A stretch of DNA of 6,923 bases from Chloroflexota bacterium (GTDB lineage: Bacteria > Chloroflexota > Dormibacteria > Dormibacterales > Dormibacteraceae), in assembly GCA_005888075.1 (NCBI GenBank), contig VBKD01000028.1:1-6923 (forward strand), read 5' to 3'. Shown in pieces: positions 1 to 4,584 of this stretch. A model generated the notes under the pieces. It had not been told where the DNA came from and did not search any database. It was given only the letters and a program-made list of their open reading frames with translations. A program made the position numbers and the translations under genes. Positions within the stretch are counted from its first letter, which is position 1; every line of letters begins with the position of its first letter.

Positions 1-439
1 CCCCGAGGTCCAGCTCGACCCCCCGCGGCACCTTCACCGTGCGCGACAGGTGATCGAACTCGACCGCCATCCATCCGGGCACCTGGGTGGCAATCAGGCG
101 GATCGGCCCACCGTCCCCCGGAACGGCAGCGAAATCGCTGTCGTAGCCCGCAAGCCGCAGCGCCAGGCCGACCGTCGGGTCCACCGCGCCGCCGGTAAGC
201 CTCGCACCGCGCATCGCGGCGGCGACCGCCTGGGCAAGGAGAGGGCTGACGGCCACCTCCCGCCCTGTATCAGCGTTCAAGCGGCTCAGCTCGCTGTCCG
301 CCCGGAACCGGCTCGCGGCCGCATCGATGGCGCACAAGATCTCGTCCACCGCGACCTTGGCCGCCATCAGACCGGACGGCCGTGTGACCACGAGGCGCAT
401 CACACAACCCAGGGCGCGATCGTCGGCGATCCCGAGCAC
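1..439 (-). CDS. apbE: FAD:protein FMN transferase (ApbE family), N-terminal part, runs off the window
   Basis: Reading the minus strand from a GTG at 439 gives 146 codons open to the window edge. ApbE hallmarks occur in order: RALGCVMRLVVT near the N-terminus, SRFRADSELSRLN at residues 43-55, GGAVDPTVGLAL at 83-94, GYD at 98-100, and RGVELDLG at the edge, which in the family leads into the flavin-binding loop. ApbE enzymes transfer FMN from FAD to a Thr/Ser of extracytosolic redox proteins. The catalytic C-terminal lobe is outside the window, so activity cannot be judged. The GTG at 439 is chosen because AAGGGTGG lies 5 nt upstream and because the family homology begins before the in-frame ATG at 400. 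A GTG at 448 is possible. It is the last visible gene of the redox operon, starting 1 nt after the ferredoxin stop. I infer that its FMN-acceptor substrate is encoded farther left. Family assignment is firm; the exact start is less so. Confidence 0.85.
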   Translation of the reverse strand, partial: MLGIADDRALGCVMRLVVTRPSGLMAAKVAVDEILCAIDAAASRFRADSELSRLNADTGREVAVSPLLAQAVAAAMRGARLTGGAVDPTVGLALRLAGYDSDFAAVPGDGGPIRLIATQVPGWMAVEFDHLSRTVKVPRGVELDLG

Positions 440-440
440 G

Positions 441-665
441 CTAGCCACCCTTCGAACGCTCCGTGCGCCGGAAGGCAAGCGCCAGCACCGGGCAATCCTC
501 GACCGCACGCTGGGCAAGCGGGATGAGGTGCTGGGGGATGGGGCCGGCCGCGATGATCGGATAACCCCATTCATCGAGCCGGATCATCTCTGGCAGCAAT
601 TCGGCGCACAAACCGCGACCGTCGCATTTGATGCGATCGACCGTGAGGGCGAATTCCTTTGTCAT
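441..665 (-). CDS. small ferredoxin, probably [3Fe-4S] type
   Basis: A 74-residue soluble protein with C14-x5-C20 (KCDGRGLC) and C58-P59 (DCPVLAL). This three-cysteine spacing is typical of actinobacterial single-cluster [3Fe-4S] ferredoxins that serve cytochromes P450 and other oxidoreductases. The fourth cysteine needed for a standard [4Fe-4S] cluster is absent. The ATG at 663-665 overlaps the stop of the NuoF-like gene (ATGA), and AGAGG lies just upstream, so the long in-frame extension to 1043 is rejected; it only reads through the NuoF-like gene. From its position between a NuoF-like protein and ApbE I infer a cytosolic one-electron carrier taking electrons from the NuoF-like flavoprotein, perhaps to the membrane haem protein. 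The partner is inferred, not shown. Confidence 0.88.
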   Translation of the reverse strand: MTKEFALTVDRIKCDGRGLCAELLPEMIRLDEWGYPIIAAGPIPQHLIPLAQRAVEDCPVLALAFRRTERSKGG

Positions 666-1831
666 GCGGCCTCTGCCGCGCTGTGCGGCCTGTGGCCGGC
701 GAACTCCCGCCCGAAGGTTTGCAGCGCCGATTGAAGGAAGATGACCGCGCCGTCCGGGTGCCGGCATGCGCCTCGCCCCCTCACGTCCTCGGTCCAGCGG
801 TCCAGGCGCTGAAGGTCGTCGCGGTTGGTTCCGTGCTCGGCGATCCTCGTGCAGGCATCGGCCAGGGCACGCAGGCCGAAAAAGCACGGGCCGCATTGAG
901 CAGAGCTCTCGCCGGCGAGGTAGCGCATGATCCCAGCCGTCTCGCAGACAGGGCAGCGGCCCGCGGGGAGCACGCCGATCACTCCGCACCCGAGCGCGAG
1001 GCCGTGGCTGCGCAGCGACCCTTGATCCAGCCGGAGCGGCCACGCATCACGCGCTTCCATCCACCGGCCGAAGTAGCCCCCGACCAGCACCGCGCGAGCC
1101 TGATCGGATGCTCCTCCGGCGAGGCTGACCGCATCCGCGATCGTGGTGGTGCTCTCGACCTCCAGGACGCCGGGCCTGGGCACGCCGCCGGCGATCGTAA
1201 CCAAAGAAGTGCCGCTGGGTTCGCCATATCTCGCGATGAGCGCGACCTGGGCCAGGGTCTCCACGTTCTGCACCAGCGTCGGTTTCCCATCGACGCCGCG
1301 CTCGAAGGGATAAGGAGGCATCGTGGTCGGGGTCGCAACGCCTTCAGTGATGAAATGGATGGCCGCGCTCTCCGCACCAGCGACGTACCGCGCGGGCGCG
1401 GCATGCTCTGACACAAGCCTGCGCTCGGTCTCGTTGCGCTCCGCGAGGGCTTGCAGCATCGCCGCGCGCGCGGCGCGGTGGCGCTCTCCGATGTAGAGGA
1501 TCACGCGACGTGCACGCAGCACGCGGGCTGCAATGAACGCGCCATCGAGCACGAGGTGAGGCCGCGTCGACATGAGCAGTCGGTCCTTCTTGCTCTGCGG
1601 CTCTCCTTCGGCGCCGTTGACGAGAACGACCGCGTCACCGCGTGAGTGCGTGGCGACCGCCTGCCACTTCGTGCCGGCAGGGAATCCGGCCCCGCCTCGA
1701 CCCGCGATTCGGGACTGAACCAACGTGTCGATGAACCGCGCGCCGACCGCGGGCATAGGGCCGAGCCGGCCGGCGTGTGAAGCGAGTGATTCGGGTCCGG
1801 TCAGCGGCGGACCGGCGAGCAGGCTATTCAT
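662..1831 (-). CDS. NuoF-like NADH-dehydrogenase-type flavoprotein with SLBB and Fe-S domains
   Basis: A 389-residue protein related to the 51-kDa (NuoF) subunit of complex I and to HoxF/formate dehydrogenase beta subunits. The FMN/NADH region shows GRGGAGFPAGTKW (residues 44-56), NGAEGEPQSKKDR (72-84), PHLVLDGAFIA (91-101) and GKPTLVQNVET (182-192). An SLBB-like segment follows (about 212-255). The C-terminal Fe-S region has QCGPC (C313, C316) and a last cysteine C356, 40 residues after C316 as in NuoF. The first cysteine of the usual CxxCxxC is Ser310. Extra cysteines are C282, C293, C296 (CPVC) and C327. No other complex I genes are visible, so this is a stand-alone homologue. Its ATG overlaps the TGA of the upstream membrane gene, and its TGA overlaps the ferredoxin ATG, implying translational coupling. 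Inferred role: oxidise NAD(P)H in the cytosol and pass electrons to the ferredoxin and/or membrane haem protein. The true electron donor is unknown. Confidence 0.87.
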   Translation of the reverse strand: MNSLLAGPPLTGPESLASHAGRLGPMPAVGARFIDTLVQSRIAGRGGAGFPAGTKWQAVATHSRGDAVVLVNGAEGEPQSKKDRLLMSTRPHLVLDGAFIAARVLRARRVILYIGERHRAARAAMLQALAERNETERRLVSEHAAPARYVAGAESAAIHFITEGVATPTTMPPYPFERGVDGKPTLVQNVETLAQVALIARYGEPSGTSLVTIAGGVPRPGVLEVESTTTIADAVSLAGGASDQARAVLVGGYFGRWMEARDAWPLRLDQGSLRSHGLALGCGVIGVLPAGRCPVCETAGIMRYLAGESSAQCGPCFFGLRALADACTRIAEHGTNRDDLQRLDRWTEDVRGRGACRHPDGAVIFLQSALQTFGREFAGHRPHSAAEAA

Positions 1832-2415
1832 GGCAGCTCACGCCGCTGGACGCCGGCCCGAAACTCGGTCCGGGGAGAAGCCAGCGGATCGGTCGAGCCC
1901 GTGAGCATGCGATACAGCGCCGCGGTGCCGACCGCGGCGATGCATGCCGCGGTGACGACGATCAACCACGCGGACCACGCGTCGGTGCCGGTGCCGAACC
2001 CGTGAACCACCGCGATGGGCCACGACGCGTAGGTCAGCCAGTGAATCGCGCGCCATGCGTAATGACCGATGAGGTTGCGCAGGAGACTCGTCACGACGAT
2101 GGCGAGAAGCAGCTCGAACGCGACCACTCCGAGGCCGAGCCACAACGTGCGGTAGTGCGACGAGAAGGGAATCAACGCCGCGCCCCATCCGAGGTTGGTG
2201 AACGGATCGATCACCGCCGTGACGATGTGAAGCGCAAGAAAGACCAGCGTCATCAGAGCGAGGTTGCGATGCAATCCGGTGGTGAGGAATCGCGGCCAGC
2301 CGGTGCTCTGCACGCGAAGCGCGGAAAGGATGCCCATGACGACCACGGCGCTGAGAAGAACCAGCGTGACGGCGCCGGCGCCGCGAGTCGTGTACCAGAG
2401 AATCGAGTTAGACAC
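1828..2415 (-). CDS. ferric-reductase-like transmembrane haem protein
   Basis: A 195-residue integral membrane protein of the ferric reductase/NOX/MsrQ-like haem b fold. Hydrophobic helices lie near residues 11-33, 50-69, 89-112, 122-140 and 147-169. Histidines H49 and H63 are 14 apart in one helix region, and H125 and H138 are 13 apart in another. This matches the two-haem ligand spacing known for NOX2 (His101/115 and His209/222), so two stacked b haems are likely. There is no C-terminal FAD/NAD(P)H domain; that function may be supplied by the NuoF-like protein encoded next. The start is GTG at 2413-2415, only 6 nt after the stop of the small Ser-rich gene; no strong Shine-Dalgarno is visible. 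The gene ends in an ATGA overlap with the NuoF-like gene. Inferred role: carry electrons across the membrane to an extracytosolic acceptor. Confidence 0.85.
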   Translation of the reverse strand: MSNSILWYTTRGAGAVTLVLLSAVVVMGILSALRVQSTGWPRFLTTGLHRNLALMTLVFLALHIVTAVIDPFTNLGWGAALIPFSSHYRTLWLGLGVVAFELLLAIVVTSLLRNLIGHYAWRAIHWLTYASWPIAVVHGFGTGTDAWSAWLIVVTAACIAAVGTAALYRMLTGSTDPLASPRTEFRAGVQRRELP

Positions 2416-2421
2416 CGGCGC

Positions 2422-2715
2422 TCACGACCCGCCGGACACCACCGTGCCGCTGCTTGACGACGAGCTCACGCCGCTCGACGGCTGCAGACCGGACGACGCC
2501 GAGGCTTGCGAGGAGGACGTCGATGACGCAGACGTGGACGTACTCGACGGTTGAGTCGATGTGGAATTGCCCGGCATGGTGGCCGCGCTGACGACTGCCA
2601 GTCCGCCGACGCTCGCGACCGCGCCGAACGCAATGGCGGCGGTCAGGCGGTTGAGCGTGCGAAACGCCAGATCACGGGCGTTCGCCCTGGCTCGGGTCGT
2701 GGCTTTGTTTTCCAT
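2422..2715 (-). CDS. small membrane-anchored Ser/Thr-rich protein, function unknown
   Basis: A 97-residue product opening the redox operon. Residues 1-23 are basic (several Arg), about 24-46 form one hydrophobic helix (LTAAIAFGAVASVGGLAVVS), and residues 50-97 are almost entirely Ser, Thr, Ala, Gly and Gln, ending in SSGTVVSGGS. The layout suggests a signal anchor with a disordered extracytosolic tail. Proteins at this place in related clusters can carry an FMN-binding domain, but none is present, and I see no D-x-x-[ST]-G-A-[TS] flavinylation motif. The ATG at 2715 is preferred over one at 2805 because the longer version would run through the putative tRNA promoter and lacks family-like sequence, though no good Shine-Dalgarno precedes 2715. 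The next gene starts 6 nt later, supporting a real coding role. Function is not recognised. Confidence 0.65.
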   Translation of the reverse strand: MENKATTRARANARDLAFRTLNRLTAAIAFGAVASVGGLAVVSAATMPGNSTSTQPSSTSTSASSTSSSQASASSGLQPSSGVSSSSSSGTVVSGGS

Positions 2716-2804
2716 GCTCGAAAGAGTGGGCCCAGGGGCTGAACCGAGCCTGTGAGCAGCCTTAGAGCTGCCTGAGAGGGTGGAGCCCGTGAAGACCCCG
2801 CACA

Positions 2805-2810
2805 TAGAAT
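2805..2810 (+). promoter_or_regulatory. -10-like box TAGAAT before the truncated tRNA copy
   Basis: TAGAAT matches the sigma-70 -10 consensus at 5 of 6 positions and lies 11 nt before the tRNA-like segment at 2822. No convincing -35 (TTGACA-like) box is seen 16-18 nt upstream, so promoter activity is uncertain. The box is duplicated ahead of the intact tRNA as TACAAT, and that conservation is the main support. Confidence 0.3.
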
Positions 2811-2821
2811 TCAGACGTGCG

Positions 2822-2864
2822 GCCCCCGTGGCTCAGGGGCGCCGGGCGCGCGCAGGGCGCACCA
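2822..2864 (+). pseudogene. truncated tRNA-like sequence (tRNA-Arg 5' end plus ACCA tail)
   Basis: A 43-nt segment that begins like the downstream tRNA-Arg (GCCCCCGTGGCTCAGGGG) and ends in GGGCGCACCA, resembling the real 3' end GGGGGCACCA. It lacks the anticodon arm and the T arm. GCGCC (2839-2843) can pair with GGCGC (2856-2860), giving a GC-rich hairpin that ends flush against A-CCA, like an acceptor minihelix. It could be a decayed tandem tRNA duplication or a small transcribed tRNA-like RNA. The sequence shows the resemblance; expression is unknown. Confidence 0.55.
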
Positions 2865-2865
2865 A

Positions 2866-2871
2866 TACAAT
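2866..2871 (+). promoter_or_regulatory. -10-like box TACAAT before tRNA-Arg
   Basis: TACAAT matches the sigma-70 -10 consensus at 5 of 6 positions and ends 13 nt before the tRNA 5' end, a sensible distance for a short 5' leader removed by RNase P. The expected -35 position (about 2843-2848) is GC-rich and shows no TTGACA-like box. The same box sits at the same relative place in the upstream duplicate. Confidence 0.4.
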
Positions 2872-2884
2872 TCAGATCGTCGAC

Positions 2885-2960
2885 GCCCCCGTAGCTCAGG
2901 GGATAGAGCAGGACGGTCCTAACGTCAAGGTCGGGGGTTCGATTCCCTCCGGGGGCACCA
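2885..2960 (+). tRNA. tRNA-Arg (anticodon CCT), CCA encoded
   Basis: Full cloverleaf. The acceptor stem is GCCCCCG (2885-2891) with CGGGGGC (2950-2956), 7 perfect pairs, followed by discriminator A2957 and encoded CCA (2958-2960). The D stem is GCTC/GAGC (2894-2897, 2906-2909). Anticodon stem 2911-2915 pairs with 2923-2927 and the 7-nt loop is GTCCTAA, with anticodon CCT at 2918-2920. The variable loop has 5 nt. T stem GGGGG/CCCTC encloses loop TTCGATT. It reads AGG arginine codons. Two oddities: the outermost anticodon-stem pair (27-43) is G-A, and loop position 32 is G where a pyrimidine is usual. A small plus-strand gene begins 23 nt later with no terminator between, so the two may be cotranscribed. 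Confidence 0.93.
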
Positions 2961-2983
2961 TTCGGAACTTCAAGGTGGAGAGC

Positions 2984-3280
2984 ATGTTCATCCGCATCGA
3001 CGTGGGCACGACCCCGATTCGACTGCAAGACCAGTTCGCCGCTTTCATCCGCGACGAGGTTGTTCCTGTTTTGCGTGAGTTGGATGGATATCGGTCGACA
3101 ATGATCGGACTCGACCGCGGCGCGGGGACCGTCACGGTTACGACTGCTTGGAACACTCCGGAAGACCGTGCCGGATGTGACGCCGTTCTGCTTTCAACAG
3201 TGCTCGAAAATGGCGCCAGGTTCGAACTGGTGCCGGTGCGAATCGAGTTCTACGAGGGGGTCTTCGAAGACCGGGTCTAG
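2984..3280 (+). CDS. small ABM-like (dimeric alpha/beta barrel) protein
   Basis: A 98-residue soluble protein with the layout of antibiotic-biosynthesis-monooxygenase-like or dimeric ferredoxin-fold proteins: a beta strand (MFIRIDV), an amphipathic helix (about 12-33, FAAFIRDEVVPVLREL), then LDGYRSTMIGLD, then TVTVTTAWNTPED with W56, and a C-terminal strand (FELVPVRIEFYE). Length fits the family (about 95-105). Substrate is unknown, and many members are not monooxygenases. The ATG at 2984 has AAGGTGGAG just upstream. The in-frame extension to 2780 is rejected because it would translate through the tRNA. Some codons are more AT-rich than in neighbouring genes (for example around 3058-3105). 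It ends in a TAG that shares CTAG with the convergent M23 gene. Family call is moderate. Confidence 0.75.
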   Translation: MFIRIDVGTTPIRLQDQFAAFIRDEVVPVLRELDGYRSTMIGLDRGAGTVTVTTAWNTPEDRAGCDAVLLSTVLENGARFELVPVRIEFYEGVFEDRV

Positions 3281-4584
3281 CCGGACCAGCTCGTCCCGGG
3301 CACGGGCAGGTACGGCATCGGGTCCGTCACCTGGTCGTTCACCCGAAGCTCGAAGTGCACGTGGGGCCCTGTCGAGAACCCAGTCGAGCCTTCGTGGCCA
3401 AGCTGCTGGCCTCGCGCCAGGTGGTCGCCGACTCTGACGGTCGTGTCCAGCAGGTGTCCGTAAAGGGTTTCGATGCCACCACCGTGGGCGAGGATGACGT
3501 AGTTGCCGTAACCCAATGCCGTGTGTCCAACCGCCACCACTACCCCGTCCGCCGCCGCCATGACCGGTGTGCCGAGGGGAGCCGAGATGTCGACGCCGGT
3601 GTGGAAGTGCCGGTATGGGCCCAAGGGAGGCTCGAGCAGCACGTTGGTGGGACCGAACGGCTGTGTGATGTTGAACTGGGCCATCGGCCACGAAAGGGAC
3701 AGCCCGTTCAACGTCCTCCCGAGCGGCAGCTGGTGATTCAACATCGCCTGTCCGGCGCCGACCTGCGCCTGGCTCCAGGCAGTCTGGTACGAGCGCTGGA
3801 TCAGGTCTTGCTCCTGAGCTTCGAGGAGCTGAGCGAGGGCGGCGGTCACGTCAGGCGACTGGTTGGTGAGTGAGTCCTTGGCGTTCTGCAGCTGGCTCAC
3901 GAGGTCGTCGAGCTGGCTGCTGACGTCGCCTTGCGTGCTCATGACGTCCTGCAATGCCCCGAGGTTGGCTACGAGGAGGTCGCGGTTGGCGTTCTCACCA
4001 TCAAGGTCGTTTTGCCTGGCCTGGCGGTCTGCCTGCAGCTTGGCGAGGTCGGCCTCGAGCTTCGCCTGCAGGGCATGCGCGTGCTGCCCGGCGACCACCG
4101 CGTCGGCCGTCGCGAGCAGCGCTTCGTGCAGGTTGCCGGTGCGCGCGATCATCACCCAGATCGAATCGGGCTGCCGGTAGATCGCGCGTGCCATCACGGC
4201 GAGCTGCTGCTTCTCGACCTCGATGCGATCCTGTGTCTCCTGGATCTGCGCGTCGAGCTTGGCGATCTCGTCTTCGAGGCTTGCGATCAAGGCCTCTTCG
4301 CGCGTGATCTGGTCGTTGAGTCCGTGCTCGATGCCCGCGTACTGGTCGAGGAGCGCCGACAGCCTGTGCTGCGCGTCGAGGGCCGCACCGATGTCGCCGC
4401 CGAGGCGTGTCTTCAGCTGGTCGTAGGCGGCCTGGTTGGGATCTGGTGGGCATGCGACCCGCGTGCCGGACGCCGTGCTTGGTGTGGGACATGCGGAGGG
4501 TGTGGAATTAAGGGCCACCGCGTTCGAAACCTGCATCCCGCCCAGTGCGCCGATGATCGCCAGGGCCAGCAGCGATCGCCTCAA
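3277..4584 (-). CDS. secreted coiled-coil M23 (LytM) peptidoglycan endopeptidase, FtsEX partner
   Basis: A 435-residue exported protein. Residues 1-24 are a signal peptide (RR, then LLALAIIGALGGM, with AVA before the likely cut). Residues about 50-285 are long alpha-helical, Gln/Glu/Ala/Leu-rich coiled coil, as in EnvC, PcsB and CwlO. Residues about 300-428 are an M23 domain: FHTGVD (H328, D332), YGH (H377) and GPHVHFEL (H408, H410). All zinc and catalytic residues are present, unlike E. coli EnvC, whose LytM domain is degenerate. In the family such enzymes cut peptide cross-links in peptidoglycan, and FtsX controls coiled-coil partners by ATP-driven conformational change. The TTG start overlaps the TGA of the ftsE-ftsX gene (TTGA, 4581-4584), so translation is probably coupled; no separate Shine-Dalgarno is seen. 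I infer that FtsEX activates it at septation. The two cysteines near the mature N-terminus (C32, C45) might form a disulphide. Confidence 0.9.
   Translation of the reverse strand: MRRSLLALAIIGALGGMQVSNAVALNSTPSACPTPSTASGTRVACPPDPNQAAYDQLKTRLGGDIGAALDAQHRLSALLDQYAGIEHGLNDQITREEALIASLEDEIAKLDAQIQETQDRIEVEKQQLAVMARAIYRQPDSIWVMIARTGNLHEALLATADAVVAGQHAHALQAKLEADLAKLQADRQARQNDLDGENANRDLLVANLGALQDVMSTQGDVSSQLDDLVSQLQNAKDSLTNQSPDVTAALAQLLEAQEQDLIQRSYQTAWSQAQVGAGQAMLNHQLPLGRTLNGLSLSWPMAQFNITQPFGPTNVLLEPPLGPYRHFHTGVDISAPLGTPVMAAADGVVVAVGHTALGYGNYVILAHGGGIETLYGHLLDTTVRVGDHLARGQQLGHEGSTGFSTGPHVHFELRVNDQVTDPMPYLPVPGTSWSG

Larger units (their letters stand above)
2804..2902 (+). repeat. imperfect tandem duplication of tRNA promoter plus tRNA 5' end
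   Basis: Copy 1 spans 2804-2839 and copy 2 spans 2865-2902. ATAGAATTCAGA (2804-2815) matches ATACAATTCAGA (2865-2876) at 11 of 12 positions. GCCCCCGTGGCTCAGGGG (2822-2839) matches the first 18 nt of the intact tRNA (2885-2902) at 17 of 18. The two blocks are separated by 6 nt in copy 1 and 8 nt in copy 2. The duplication therefore includes the -10-like box and the 5' quarter of the tRNA. Confidence 0.8.

Noticed and set aside
441..1043. Long minus-strand reading frame ending in the ferredoxin
   Set aside because: Its first 126 codons are an Arg/Pro/Ala-rich overlap of the NuoF-like gene in another frame. Only the last 74 codons, starting at the ATG that overlaps the NuoF-like stop, are ferredoxin.
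2885..2960. tRNA as an integration (att) site for a mobile element
   Set aside because: Integration usually duplicates the tRNA 3' end; here the 5' end is duplicated, and no integrase or second 3'-end copy is visible in the window.
2780..2983. Upstream in-frame extension of the ABM-like gene
   Set aside because: It would translate through the truncated tRNA copy and the tRNA-Arg. The peptide pattern (PVAQGIEQ, GGSIPSGG) is the known artefact of reading tRNA genes as protein, and a good ribosome site precedes ATG 2984.
2762..3156. Minus-strand reading frames across the tRNA
   Set aside because: Their peptides (for example GGNRTPDLDV and PPEGIEPPTLT) are typical antisense-tRNA artefacts.
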